A DNA stretch of 64,000 nt, taken from assembly GCF_001417775.1 (NCBI RefSeq), contig NZ_BBZJ01000018.1, forward strand, positions 62,001-126,000. Reading direction: 5' to 3'. This document shows positions 1 to 9,189 of the stretch, in pieces. Position numbers and translations under genes: made by a program. This DNA is from Streptomyces sp. TP-A0356. GTDB lineage: Bacteria; Actinomycetota; Actinomycetes; Streptomycetales; Streptomycetaceae. Every line of letters begins with the position of its first letter. Positions within the stretch are counted from its first letter, which is position 1. The notes under the pieces were generated by a model. That model worked only from the letters and a program-made list of their open reading frames with translations, ran no database searches and was not told where the DNA came from.

Positions 1-151
1 CCAGGATTGTCACCCGAAGCCGCAGGGGACTTCCGGCAGTACCGTCCACGCCTGCTACAACGGCGCGAAACCCGCTGGGGTTCCCGGGCCTCTTGCCAGG
101 ATCGTGACCTGGGCGTTCGGCCGCCGCGGACGACGGCCGAACCCCGGGGGC
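1..151. other. intergenic segment downstream of hpt
   Basis: No coding region is supported here. The segment follows the hpt stop codon in the direction of transcription. In Streptomyces the next gene leftward is usually ftsH, so this is probably the hpt-ftsH spacer, but that gene lies outside the window. I see no clear terminator hairpin. Confidence 0.5.
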
Positions 152-712
152 TCAGCCGCCGTAGACGTGGGGGGCGAGCGTACCGACGAACGGGAGGTTG
201 CGGTACTTCTCCGCGTAGTCGAGGCCGTAGCCCACGACGAACTCGTTCGGGATGTCGAAGCCGACCCACTCGACGTCGATCGCGACCTTGGCGGCCTCGG
301 GCTTGCGCAGCAGCGTGCACACCTTGAGGGAGGCGGGCTCGCGCGAGCCGAGGTTGGAGATCAGCCAGGACAGGGTCAGACCGGAGTCGATGATGTCCTC
401 GACGATCAGGACGTGCTTGCCCTTGATGTCGGTGTCGAGGTCCTTGAGGATCCGCACGACGCCCGATGACTGGGTGCCCGCACCGTAGGAGGACACGGCC
501 ATCCAGTCCATGGTGACGGGGGTGGACAGCGCGCGGGCGAGGTCGGCCATGACCATCACCGCGCCCTTGAGAACGCCGACGAGAAGCAGGTCCTTGCCCT
601 CGTACTCCGCGTCGATCTTCGCGGCCAGCTCGGCCAGCTTCGCGTCGATCTCTTCCTTGGTGATGAGCACCTGCTTGAGGTCGGCACCCATGTCGTTCGC
701 GTCCACCCGCAT
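152..712 (-). CDS. hpt: hypoxanthine phosphoribosyltransferase
   Basis: This cytoplasmic purine-salvage enzyme makes IMP or GMP from hypoxanthine or guanine and PRPP. The 186-residue product has the family length. The PRPP-binding loop is visible as VLIVEDIIDSGLTL near residues 101-114, with the LVGVLKGA loop near residue 46 and a WVGFDIPNEFVVGYGLDYAEKYR block near the C-terminus that is typical of Hpt. An ATG at 712 is chosen; an in-frame GTG directly before it (715) and an ATG at 691 are alternatives. It is the last of four leftward genes (dacB-like, metalloprotease, tilS, hpt), the usual Streptomyces order upstream of ftsH. Confidence 0.96.
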   Translation of the reverse strand: MRVDANDMGADLKQVLITKEEIDAKLAELAAKIDAEYEGKDLLLVGVLKGAVMVMADLARALSTPVTMDWMAVSSYGAGTQSSGVVRILKDLDTDIKGKHVLIVEDIIDSGLTLSWLISNLGSREPASLKVCTLLRKPEAAKVAIDVEWVGFDIPNEFVVGYGLDYAEKYRNLPFVGTLAPHVYGG

Positions 713-938
713 CACTTTCGGTCGTCCCGCACTTGTCGCTCCTTCGCCTCCGGAGTGCCGGTGCCGCCAGGCGGTCGGCCGTGCCCGGAGGTCCGCGTCC
801 GGCAGCCGTGTGAGGGCTGCAGCCCGCGCGGCCTGAGCGCGCTCTCCCTGTCGGCAGCGGCGGGCCCTTCGGCTCGCTCGCGCGGCTGACCGGCCATCCC
901 CTGAGGGCCACCGGGTGCCTCCCGCGGGAGGCGAGTTT

Positions 939-1970
939 TCAGCCTTGCCGAATCACCAGTCTGCCACCCTGCCGCTGGGCGACGACTTTGCCCGGGAGAT
1001 TGATGGCCCCCTGGCCGCGCCAGCCGGTGATCAGACGGTCGACTTCCTCGATGTGGCGGGCGAAGAGAGAGCCGGCCGGGGCACCGGCCTCGATGGCGGC
1101 GCGGCGCAGGATGCGGCGCCGCACGGCGGGAGGCAGGGCGTAGAGCTTGGCGCATTCCAGGAGGCCGGAGGCGTCGCGCACGGAGGCCTCGGCCTGGCTC
1201 GCCCAGGCGTCGAGGGCGTCCGCGTCGTCGCGGGAGAGCTGGGCGGTGCGGGCGAGGGCCTCCACGACCCCCTTGCCGAGCGCCTTCTCCAGGGCCGGCA
1301 GTCCCTCGTGGCGCAGCCGGGAGCGGGTGTAGGCGGGGTCGGTGTTGTGGGGGTCGTCCCAGACGGGCAGGGACTGAACCATGCAGGCCTTGCGCGCGGT
1401 CTGCCGGTCGATGTGCAGGAAGGGGCGGCGGTACCGGCCGCCGGCCCCCGAGACCGCGGCCATACCGGACAGGGAGCGGATGCCGGAACCGCGGGCGAGG
1501 CCGAGCAGGACGGTCTCGGCCTGGTCGTCGCGGGTGTGTCCGAGGAGGATCGCGGCGGCGCCGAGGCGTTCGGCGGCGACGTCCAGGGCGGCGTAGCGCG
1601 CGTCCCGGGCTGCGGCCTCGGGGCCGCCGCCGCGGCCGACGCTCACGGCGACCGACTCGGCCGGGTGCAGGCCGAGCTCGCGCAGGCGCAGCACAACCTC
1701 TTCCGCGCGCAGGTCGGAGCCGGGCTGAAGGCCGTGGTCGACGGTGATGCCGCCGGCGCGGATGCCGAGTTTGGGGGCTTCGAAGGCGAGGGCGGAGGCG
1801 AGCGCGACCGAGTCGGCGCCGCCCGAGCATGCCACGAGCACGAGCGGCTCGGAAGGGCGCTCGTGTGTCGTCTGCCCGCTGATCTGCTCCGCGGTGTGCG
1901 CGGTGAGGATGTCGTGGAGGACGCGGCGGACCGCCAGGCGTATCGCCGCGACCGCAGGATGGGGACCCAT
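939..1970 (-). CDS. tilS: tRNA(Ile)-lysidine synthase
   Basis: TilS uses ATP to attach lysine to C34 of the CAU-anticodon tRNA-Ile so that it reads AUA codons. The 343-residue protein has the PP-loop pyrophosphatase signature SGGADS at residues 49-54 and a following GHTRDDQAETVLLGL block typical of the family. The C-terminal part is the shorter actinobacterial form. It lies 226 bp upstream of hpt on the same strand, a pairing conserved in many bacteria. An essential function is expected from family knowledge. Confidence 0.95.
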   Translation of the reverse strand: MGPHPAVAAIRLAVRRVLHDILTAHTAEQISGQTTHERPSEPLVLVACSGGADSVALASALAFEAPKLGIRAGGITVDHGLQPGSDLRAEEVVLRLRELGLHPAESVAVSVGRGGGPEAAARDARYAALDVAAERLGAAAILLGHTRDDQAETVLLGLARGSGIRSLSGMAAVSGAGGRYRRPFLHIDRQTARKACMVQSLPVWDDPHNTDPAYTRSRLRHEGLPALEKALGKGVVEALARTAQLSRDDADALDAWASQAEASVRDASGLLECAKLYALPPAVRRRILRRAAIEAGAPAGSLFARHIEEVDRLITGWRGQGAINLPGKVVAQRQGGRLVIRQG

Positions 1971-2161
1971 GTCCGGTTCCCTTCATGAAGTTTTCGGGGG
2001 GTGAGCCCGAGCCGGTCACTCAGAGTATGTAGATGGTGACAGAAACGGGCCGTTCCCCGAGCATTGCACGGCTACCCATCGCTCACGGTCCCTCGGACGA
2101 GTGATTGGCGAGGCGTTCACCTGCCGACGGCCGGATTCGTTTCACTAGGCTCGCGCGGGGC

Positions 2162-3286
2162 TCACGACTCGGCCCTGCGGTGCACCCGTGCGACCCAGTC
2201 CGCCGGTTTGGCGATCTCCGCCTTGGTCGGAAGGGTGTTCGGGGAGGTCCACACCCGGTTGAAGCCGTCCATGCCGACCTGCTCGACGACCGACCGCACG
2301 AACCGCTCGCCGTCCCGGTACTGCCTGAGCTTGGCGTCCAGACCCAGGAGTTTGCGCAGGGCGAGGTCGAGGCGGGAGGCGCCCTTGGCGCGGCGTTGCT
2401 GGAACTTCTCACGGATCTCGGCGACGGACGGGACGACGTCGGGGCCGACGCCGTCCATCACGAAGTCGGCATGTCCCTCCAGGAGGGACATCACGGCGGT
2501 GAGGCGGCCGAGGATCTCCCGCTGGGCAGGCGTCTGCACGAGTTCCACGAACGAGTGACCGTCGTCCCCCTCCTCGCCCTCCGGACGGCCGCCGGCGAGC
2601 GACTGGGCGGCTTCCCTGATGCGCTCCAGGACGGTCATGGGGTCGATGTCGGTCTCCCCCAAGAACGACTGGATTTCGCCCTCCATGTGGTCACGCAGCC
2701 AGGGCACCGCCGTGAACTGGGTGCGGTGCGTCTCCTCGTGCAGGCAGACCCAGAGGCGGAAGTCATGGGGGTGTACGTCCAGTTCGCGCTCCACGTGCAC
2801 GATGTTCGGCGCGACCAGCAGGAGGCGGCCGCCGCCGTTCTCGCCCGCGGGGATTTCGCGGGTGGCGGGCGCGAAGGTCTCGTACTGGCCGAGCACCCGG
2901 GAGGACAGGAACGACAGGAGCATGCCCAGTTCCACTCCGGTGACCTTGCCGCCGACGGCGCCGAGGACGGCTCCGCCGGGTGTGTTCCCGCGCCGCTCCT
3001 GCATCTTGTCGAGGAGGGGCTTGAGGAGTTCCCGGAAACCGGCGACGTTCGCCCGGACCCAGCCGGGGCGGTCGACGACGAGGACCGGGGTGTCGTGCAC
3101 GCCGTGTTCACCCATACGGGTAAAGCCGCGGACGTGTTCCTCGGAGGCCTTGGCGTGCCTGCGCAGCTCCGCGACGACGGCTCGGGCCTCGTCGCGGCTC
3201 ACCTCGGGGCCCGGCCGCACGAGCCGGGTCGCGGTCGCCACCGCGAGATTCCAGTCGACCATCTCGGCACCACCGATGCTCGTCAT
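2162..3286 (-). CDS. zinc-dependent metalloprotease (DUF2342 / F420-biosynthesis-associated family)
   Basis: The 374-residue product carries an HEETH zinc-binding motif at residues 183-187 inside LHEETHRTQF. Together with the later EGHADFVMDG segment, which could supply the third ligand, this fits the actinobacterial DUF2342 (TIGR03624-like) metalloproteases. No signal peptide or membrane segment is obvious. The family's substrate is not established; the label linking it to coenzyme F420 comes from gene co-occurrence. The gene sits between the dacB-like gene and tilS, all leftward. The ATG at 3286 is used. Confidence 0.85.
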   Translation of the reverse strand: MTSIGGAEMVDWNLAVATATRLVRPGPEVSRDEARAVVAELRRHAKASEEHVRGFTRMGEHGVHDTPVLVVDRPGWVRANVAGFRELLKPLLDKMQERRGNTPGGAVLGAVGGKVTGVELGMLLSFLSSRVLGQYETFAPATREIPAGENGGGRLLLVAPNIVHVERELDVHPHDFRLWVCLHEETHRTQFTAVPWLRDHMEGEIQSFLGETDIDPMTVLERIREAAQSLAGGRPEGEEGDDGHSFVELVQTPAQREILGRLTAVMSLLEGHADFVMDGVGPDVVPSVAEIREKFQQRRAKGASRLDLALRKLLGLDAKLRQYRDGERFVRSVVEQVGMDGFNRVWTSPNTLPTKAEIAKPADWVARVHRRAES

Positions 3287-3380
3287 GCGTCAACGGTACG
3301 TGCTCGTGCGCGAGTGCGGTGAGGGGTGCGACCGCGGGGCGGGCCGTGGTTGCGGGCCCGTGATGCCGGTGGTGCCGCTG

Positions 3381-5039
3381 TTACCGGCAGCCGCAGCCCG
3401 CCAGGGCCGCCGCCATCCGGTCCAGGGCCGCCCTGGCCGCCGTCTGGTTCATCGAGCCGTCCGTCATGAACGCGAAGGCCAGCAGTCGGCCGTCGGCGTC
3501 GACCAGGGTCCCGGCCAGCGTGTTGACGCCGGTCAGGGAGCCCGTCTTGGCGCGTACGACGCCGATGCCCGAGCGCGCTGCGCCGTCCTCGTAGCGGTCG
3601 CTGAGGGTGCCCGTGAAACCGGCCACCGGCAGGCCCGTCAGGACGGGGCGGAGTTCGGGGTGGGCGGGGGAGCCGGCGGTGGCCAGCAGGGCCGTCAGCA
3701 GGTCGGCGGTGAGCCTGTCGGCCCTGTGCAGGCCGCTGCCGTCGTGGAACTGGGCGCCGGCGAGCGGCAGCCCGAGCTTGCCGAGCCGGGCGGCGATCGC
3801 GGCCGCGCCGCCCTCGAAACTCGGCCGGCCACCGGTGGCGAGGGCGGTCTGCCGGGCCAGGGCCTCGGCGATGTCGTTGTCGCTGTTGGTGAGCATCCGC
3901 TCGACCAGGGCGGACAGGGGCGGCGACTGGACCGTGGCCAGCGTCTGAGCCCGCTGCGTGGCCTTCGCGGGGGAGGCGCCGGGGGCCGAGGTCTTGATGC
4001 CGCGCTCGCGCAGCAGACCGCCGAAGGTCCGCGCCGTGTCGGCCGCCGGGTCCGTGCTGCGCCCTGCCGGCCCGCTGGTGGAGTCGTCCTTGCGTCCTTC
4101 GTCGGCCGTCAGCGCGGTGACGGGCGCGAGGTTGTCGTTGTCCCCGATGGGGTGCTTCGCCTCGCCCGTGAACAGGGAGGCGTCGTAGGTGAGCGTCACC
4201 GAAGCCATGTGACGTTTCTGCAGGGCGGTGGCGGTCTCGTCGGCGAGGGTGCGCAGACTGGCCCAGCCTCCGGCGTCCTTGCGGGCGGTCAGGGTCGGGT
4301 CGCCGCCGCCGACCAGTACGAGCTTGTCGCTGCCGGGCTCCAGCACCGCGCGCGTGGCGAGACGGTGGTCGGGTCCGGCCGCCGAGAGCACGGCGACGGC
4401 GGTGGCGATCTTGGTGGTGGAGGCAGGGGTCAGCGAGTCGTCCCCGCCCACGTCGTACAGGCGTTTGCCGGTGACCACGTCGACGACCGCGGCGCCCCGG
4501 CGGGGGCCGAGGGAGGCGTCACGCAGGAGCGGGTCGAGCGCCGCGGCCAGGGCCTGGTCCGCCGGGGCCGAGCCGGTGGTCACGGCGGCGCCGAGGCCGG
4601 TGAGCACGGAGGCGGCGCTCGGTGCGGGCGCGGGTGCCTGCGCCGCCGTACCGGCGTAGGCTCCGTGATCTGCGCCACCCTCGCGGGCCCACGCTGCGGC
4701 CCGGACGCGCTCGGCCGTACGCTGACCCGAGGAGTCCCAGGGACCGGCTGCGGTCGCGGCCCCGGCCGCGAGCGTCAGACCCACGGTGGCGGCGACAGCC
4801 GTCAGTTGCGGGGTCGTGAGCCCCCCGGCGCGCGGGCGCATGGCGCGCGCGACCCGCGCGACGTGCGGTTTCACCACCCCGGTGAGCCGTGTCACGTGCG
4901 GTCTCACGGCCTCGGAGCTCCGCGCCGCACGGGGTTTCACGGCCTGGGCCACGCGCGCGAGGCGCGGTCTCACGGTCTGCGCGGCCCGCACGAGATGCGG
5001 TCTCGCGGCCCGCCAAGCCCTCAGCTCCGGCACGACCAC
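3381..5039 (-). CDS. dacB: D-alanyl-D-alanine carboxypeptidase/endopeptidase (PBP4, DacB type)
   Basis: This class C penicillin-binding protein trims or cleaves peptidoglycan peptides outside the membrane. The three active-site motifs are present: STTK (Ser207, Lys210), SDN in MLTNSDNDIAEALARQ, and KTGS in VRAKTGSLTG. A hydrophobic segment at about residues 78-98 serves as signal or anchor. Before it lies an odd basic N-terminal stretch of about 70 residues with repeated xxRPxxxRxxxA-like units. The GTG at 5039 is supported by an AAAGGGG ribosome site just upstream, so the basic extension is probably translated. It is divergent from ppa. Confidence 0.92.
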   Translation of the reverse strand: MVVPELRAWRAARPHLVRAAQTVRPRLARVAQAVKPRAARSSEAVRPHVTRLTGVVKPHVARVARAMRPRAGGLTTPQLTAVAATVGLTLAAGAATAAGPWDSSGQRTAERVRAAAWAREGGADHGAYAGTAAQAPAPAPSAASVLTGLGAAVTTGSAPADQALAAALDPLLRDASLGPRRGAAVVDVVTGKRLYDVGGDDSLTPASTTKIATAVAVLSAAGPDHRLATRAVLEPGSDKLVLVGGGDPTLTARKDAGGWASLRTLADETATALQKRHMASVTLTYDASLFTGEAKHPIGDNDNLAPVTALTADEGRKDDSTSGPAGRSTDPAADTARTFGGLLRERGIKTSAPGASPAKATQRAQTLATVQSPPLSALVERMLTNSDNDIAEALARQTALATGGRPSFEGGAAAIAARLGKLGLPLAGAQFHDGSGLHRADRLTADLLTALLATAGSPAHPELRPVLTGLPVAGFTGTLSDRYEDGAARSGIGVVRAKTGSLTGVNTLAGTLVDADGRLLAFAFMTDGSMNQTAARAALDRMAAALAGCGCR

Positions 5040-5118
5040 CAGCCCCTTTCGCGATCACACACCTGCGTGAGGGACACTTAACCACCAGAACTATGTGCTG
5101 ATCATGGAGGAGCCACCG

Positions 5119-5610
5119 GTGGAGTTCGACGTCACGATCGAGATCCCGAAGGGTTCGCGGAACAAGTACGAGGTGGACCACGAGACCGGTCGTATCCGCC
5201 TGGACCGTCGACTCTTCACCTCGACCAGCTACCCGGCCGACTACGGCTTCGTCGAGAACACCCTCGGCGAGGACGGCGACCCGCTGGACGCGCTGGTCAT
5301 CCTGGAGGAGCCGACCTTCCCCGGCTGCCTCATCAAGTGCCGCACCATCGGCATGTTCCGGATGACGGACGAGGCCGGCGGCGACGACAAGCTGCTGTGC
5401 GTGCCGGCGTCCGACCCGCGCGTGGAGCACCTGCGGGACATCCACCACGTCTCCGAGTTCGACCGCCTGGAGATCCAGCACTTCTTCGAGGTCTACAAGG
5501 ACCTGGAGCCCGGCAAGTCCGTCGAGGGTGCCAACTGGGTGGGCCGCACGGACGCCGAGGCGGAGATCGAGCGCTCCTTCAAGCGTGCCAAGGAGCACGG
5601 CGGGCACTGA
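5119..5610 (+). CDS. ppa: inorganic pyrophosphatase (family I)
   Basis: This soluble enzyme hydrolyses pyrophosphate and drives biosynthetic reactions. The product starts EFDVTIEIPKGSRNKYEV and holds the DPLDALVI and acidic metal-binding residues of family I enzymes. The GTG at 5119 is chosen over in-frame starts at 5095 and 5104 because GGAGGAG lies about 8 bases before it, and this gives 163 residues, the usual Streptomyces length. It is divergent from the dacB-like gene with a gap of about 80 bp and is followed by a hairpin at 5626-5659. Confidence 0.96.
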   Translation: MEFDVTIEIPKGSRNKYEVDHETGRIRLDRRLFTSTSYPADYGFVENTLGEDGDPLDALVILEEPTFPGCLIKCRTIGMFRMTDEAGGDDKLLCVPASDPRVEHLRDIHHVSEFDRLEIQHFFEVYKDLEPGKSVEGANWVGRTDAEAEIERSFKRAKEHGGH

Positions 5611-5625
5611 TCTTCGTGAGCCCCG

Positions 5626-5659
5626 CGGGCCGCGTGACCCTGAGGGGTGACGCGGCCCG
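5626..5659 (+). terminator. hairpin after ppa
   Basis: A 10-bp perfect stem CGGGCCGCGT / ACGCGGCCCG, with a further short inner pairing, lies 16 bp after the ppa stop codon. No long T tract follows, as is common in Streptomyces. It probably ends ppa transcription before the ThrE-like gene. Confidence 0.6.
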
Positions 5660-5738
5660 TTCGCGTACTGGTGCGCATACTGGGGCGTACGGAAGGTACG
5701 TACGGGACACAGACGTACGAAAGGCAAGGCGGGAACTG

Positions 5739-7505
5739 GTGGCGGAACCGGAGACGGAGGATCGCAAACCGCGGTCGGACGAGGCGAGGAGTGCGTTCGT
5801 GCCTCCGGGGCGGAGCGAGAGCGAGTCCGTCACCACCTCCGAGTTCACGATCCCGGGGGGCCTCGGCGTGTCGGCGGGGGGCCTCACCGACGGGTCCACG
5901 ACCTCCGAGTTCGCCGTCCCCGAGGGGCTCGACGTGCCGTCGCCGGGGGGCGAGTCGTCCGAGACGACGTCCGAGTTCTCCCTCCCGAAGGGGCTGGAGG
6001 CCCCGCAGCCGCCGACGGCCGAGCCCGAGGGGTCGGCGTTCAGCCTGCCGAGCACGTACAGCACCAAGAGCGCGCCGCCCGCCTTCACGCCGCCCGCCGG
6101 GATCCCCGCGGTCCGGCTGACCAAGGAGGTGCCCTGGCAGGACCGGATGCGCACGATGCTGCGCATGCCGGTGGCCGAGCGGCCCGCGCTGGAGCCCGTG
6201 CAGAAGACCGACGAGTCGGGTCCCGCCGTGCCGCGCGTGCTCGACCTGACCCTCCGCATCGGCGAACTGCTGCTGGCGGGCGGCGAGGGCGCCGAGGACG
6301 TGGAGGCGGCGATGTTCGCGGTCTGCCGCTCGTACGGGTTGGACCGCTGCGAACCGAACGTCACCTTCACGCTGCTGTCGGTCTCGTACCAGCCCTCCCT
6401 GGTGGACGATCCGGTGTCGGCCTCGCGCACGGTGCGCCGCCGCGGCACCGACTACACGCGCCTGGCGGCCGTGTTCCGGCTCGTGGACGACCTCAGCGAC
6501 CCGGACACGGCGATCTCCCTGGAGGAGGCCTACCGGCGGCTCGCCGAGATCCGCCGCAACCGGCACCCCTACCCCGGGTGGGCGCTGACCGGGGCGAGCG
6601 GTCTGCTCGCCGGAGCGGCCTCCGTGCTGGTCGGTGGTGACCTGATCGTGTTCATCGCGGCAGCGCTGGGCGCGATGCTCGGCGACCGGCTGGCGTGGCT
6701 GTGCGCCGGGCGCGGACTGCCCGAGTTCTACCAGTTCACGGTGGCCGCGATGCCCCCGGCCGCGATCGGCGTCGCGCTCACGGCCGCGCACGTGGACGTG
6801 GAGGCGGCCGCGGTGATCACCGGTGGGCTGTTCGCACTGCTGCCCGGGCGGGCCCTGGTGGCGGGGGTGCAGGACGGGCTCACCGGCTTCTACATCACCG
6901 CGGCCGCGCGCCTGCTGGAGGTCATGTACTTCTTCGTCGGCATCGTCATCGGCGTCCTGCTGATCCTGTACTTCGGCGTGAAGCTGGGGGCCCAGCTCAA
7001 CCCGGACGCGGCGTTGAACCCCGCCGAGCGCCCGGTGGTGCAGATCGTCGCCTCGATGCTGCTGTCCCTGACCTTCGCGGTGCTCCTCCAGCAGGAACGC
7101 TCCACCGTGATCTGGGTGACCCTCACCGGGGGTGTCGCCTGGAGCGTGTACGGCGCCCTGCACTACCCGGGCGGCATCTCGCCGGTCGCCTCCACGGCCG
7201 TCGCCGCGGGGTTGGTGGGCCTGTTCGGGCAGTTGCTGTCGCGCTACCAGTTCGCGTCCGCGCTGCCGTACACGACCGCCGCGATCGGGCCCCTGCTGCC
7301 CGGTTCGGCGACGTACTTCGGGCTGCTGTCGATCGCCCAGAACAACGTGGACAAGGGCCTGGTGTCGCTGGCCAAGGCGGCGTCCCTCGCCATGGCCATC
7401 GCGATCGGTGTGAACCTGGGCTCGGAGATCTCCCGGCTGTTCCTGCGGGTGCCGGGCGGCTCCGCCGCGGGGCGGCGGGCGGCCAAGCGGACGAGGGGGT
7501 TCTAG
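5739..7505 (+). CDS. ThrE-type threonine/serine exporter family protein
   Basis: The protein (588 residues from the GTG at 5739) has a disordered N-terminal region of about 150 residues, then a DUF1212/ThrE domain with the family segment LRIGELLLAGGEGAEDVEAAM near residue 170, then about ten hydrophobic membrane segments ending near VNLGSEISRLFL. ThrE of Corynebacterium exports threonine and serine; export of small amino-acid-like solutes is inferred here. The N-terminal tail carries three copies of TTSEFxxPxGL. Open frame continues upstream to 5337 inside ppa, but that part is a shadow. Confidence 0.85.
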   Translation: MAEPETEDRKPRSDEARSAFVPPGRSESESVTTSEFTIPGGLGVSAGGLTDGSTTSEFAVPEGLDVPSPGGESSETTSEFSLPKGLEAPQPPTAEPEGSAFSLPSTYSTKSAPPAFTPPAGIPAVRLTKEVPWQDRMRTMLRMPVAERPALEPVQKTDESGPAVPRVLDLTLRIGELLLAGGEGAEDVEAAMFAVCRSYGLDRCEPNVTFTLLSVSYQPSLVDDPVSASRTVRRRGTDYTRLAAVFRLVDDLSDPDTAISLEEAYRRLAEIRRNRHPYPGWALTGASGLLAGAASVLVGGDLIVFIAAALGAMLGDRLAWLCAGRGLPEFYQFTVAAMPPAAIGVALTAAHVDVEAAAVITGGLFALLPGRALVAGVQDGLTGFYITAAARLLEVMYFFVGIVIGVLLILYFGVKLGAQLNPDAALNPAERPVVQIVASMLLSLTFAVLLQQERSTVIWVTLTGGVAWSVYGALHYPGGISPVASTAVAAGLVGLFGQLLSRYQFASALPYTTAAIGPLLPGSATYFGLLSIAQNNVDKGLVSLAKAASLAMAIAIGVNLGSEISRLFLRVPGGSAAGRRAAKRTRGF

Positions 7506-7525
7506 GACCGTCGGCAGTGGCCGGC

Positions 7526-8539
7526 TCAGCCCTGCGGGTAGCCGTTCTGCGGGTAGCCCTGGTCGTAGGGGTACTGCTGTGGCTGCTGCTGGTGGTGGTC
7601 CTGGGGGTACTGCGGGGCGTACGGCTGGCTCTGGCCGTAGTCCTGGCCATAGTTCTGGCCGTATCCCTGGTTCGGATCGTAGGGCTGCCGGCCCTGCGGG
7701 TGAGCCTGGCCGTGGTTGCCGTACCCCTGGTCGCCGTAGGCCTGGTCATGGCCGTGGTTGCCATAGGCCTGGTTGCCGTAGGCCTGGTCGCCATAGCCCT
7801 GGCCCTGGTGGGTCGGCGGCATGCGGCGCAGCTGGGTCGTCGCGTCGTCCGTGACCGGCGGCTGCTGCAGGCCCTGAACCGGCGGCTCCTGGTGGGCGGA
7901 GGCCTCCCGCGGGTTCTTCCTGGCCTTCGAGCGTGCCCGCAGGAACTCGATGGCGATCGGGACGACCGAGACGAGGACGATCAGGATGAGGATCGCCTCG
8001 ATGTTGTTCTTGACGAAGCCGATGTTGCCCAGCCAGGAGCCGAGCAGGGTGACGCCCGCGCCCCACAGGACACCGCCGATGACGTTGAACACGACGAACG
8101 AGCGGTACTTCATGCCGCTGACGCCGGCGATGATCGGCGTGAACGTGCGCACGACGGGCACGAAGCGGGCCAGGACCAGGGACTTCGGGCCGTACTTCTC
8201 GAAGAACTCGTGAGCCTTGGTCACGTTCTCCTGCTTGAAGAGCCGCGAGTCCGGGCGCTTGAAGAGCGACGGGCCGACCTTCTTACCGAACATGTACCCC
8301 ACCTGGTCGCCCAGGACCGCGGCGACGCAGATCAGGGCGATGGCTCCCCACAGCGGGAAGTTCAGCTGCTTCGAGGTGATCAGCAGGCCGCACGTGAACA
8401 GCAGCGAGTCGCCCGGCAGGAAGAAGCCGATGAGCAGGCCCGACTCCGCGAAGACGACGAGGAGCAGGCCCCAGATTCCGAAGGTGTCGAGCAGGTAGTT
8501 CGGATCCATCCAGCTCGGTCCGAGGGCAAGCGTCATCAC
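7526..8539 (-). CDS. DedA family membrane protein (VTT domain)
   Basis: The N-terminal 200 residues match DedA/VTT proteins, integral membrane proteins tied to lipid scrambling and proton-motive-force maintenance. The conserved ESGLLIGFFLPGDSLLF segment and the RFVPVVRTFTPIIAGVSGM signature are both present. The C-terminal 100 or so residues are a low-complexity Q/G/Y/N tail rich in QAYGNQ and QGYGQ units. A GTG at 8539 has AGGAG at good spacing; ATG 8536 is an alternative. The gene converges on the ThrE-like gene with only 20 bp between stops. Confidence 0.9.
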   Translation of the reverse strand: MMTLALGPSWMDPNYLLDTFGIWGLLLVVFAESGLLIGFFLPGDSLLFTCGLLITSKQLNFPLWGAIALICVAAVLGDQVGYMFGKKVGPSLFKRPDSRLFKQENVTKAHEFFEKYGPKSLVLARFVPVVRTFTPIIAGVSGMKYRSFVVFNVIGGVLWGAGVTLLGSWLGNIGFVKNNIEAILILIVLVSVVPIAIEFLRARSKARKNPREASAHQEPPVQGLQQPPVTDDATTQLRRMPPTHQGQGYGDQAYGNQAYGNHGHDQAYGDQGYGNHGQAHPQGRQPYDPNQGYGQNYGQDYGQSQPYAPQYPQDHHQQQPQQYPYDQGYPQNGYPQG

Positions 8540-8699
8540 GGTTCCGGGCTCCTGAGCGGTGAGGGGAGGGGTGCGGCGTCCTGAAACAGCCGACCCGAGG
8601 GCGATGGCCGGACAAAGCTATCAACGCCCGGTGTCGCCGCCACGTTCCACCGGTGTCACGGGATTGCACTGTGCGCGAACCCTGGCGAAGCTGTGAGCC

Positions 8700-9065
8700 A
8701 TGGGCATCGAAGAGTACGGCGGCGGCCAGGGTCCCCAACCCGACGTGCTGGTCGTGACGACGAACGACGTACCCGGCTACCGAGTCGAGCAGGTCATCGG
8801 CGAGGTCTTCGGCCTCACCGTGCGCTCACGGCATCTGGGCAGCCAGATCGGAGCGGGCCTGAAGTCGATGATCGGCGGTGAGCTGAAGGGGCTCACCAAG
8901 ACGCTCGTCCAGACCCGCAACCAGGCCATGGAACGGCTCATCGAACAGGCACGCGCGCGTGGCGCGAACGGTGTGCTGGCGTTCCGCTTCGATGTGACGG
9001 AGGCCGCGGACGTGGGCACGGAGGTGTGCGCCTACGGAACGGCGGTGGTCCTGGCCAAGGAGTGA
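8700..9065 (+). CDS. YbjQ family protein (UPF0145)
   Basis: The 121-residue product has the YbjQ core: VLVVTTNDVPGYRVEQVIGEVFG, then GGELKGLTKTLVQTRNQAMERL and a terminal VGTEVCAYGTAVV strand. These small proteins form pentameric rings and are sometimes called heavy-metal-binding, but their role is not known. It is divergent from the DedA gene and ends before a strong hairpin shared with the convergent TipA-like gene. Confidence 0.9.
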   Translation: MGIEEYGGGQGPQPDVLVVTTNDVPGYRVEQVIGEVFGLTVRSRHLGSQIGAGLKSMIGGELKGLTKTLVQTRNQAMERLIEQARARGANGVLAFRFDVTEAADVGTEVCAYGTAVVLAKE

Positions 9066-9079
9066 GCGTGCACCGGGCA

Positions 9080-9122
9080 CAGCGGTAAGGGGCGCGCGGG
9101 GTGTACGCGCCCCTTACCGCTG
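9080..9122. terminator. bidirectional terminator between ybjQ-like gene and tipA-like gene
   Basis: A perfect 17-bp inverted repeat (9080-9096 and 9106-9122, starting CAGCGGTAAGGGGCG) with a 9-nt loop lies between two convergent genes. It should stop transcription from both sides. Confidence 0.85.
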
Positions 9123-9189
9123 TCTGCCCCACGACACCGCCGTCTGCTCCGCGACCGGTGTCCGTACGGTCACCGGTGGCCGACCGCCC

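Noticed and set aside
712..2019. 435-codon open frame overlapping tilS on the same strand
   Set aside because: It reads as Arg/Pro/Gly-rich sequence with no domain, in a shifted frame of tilS, as expected for high-GC DNA.
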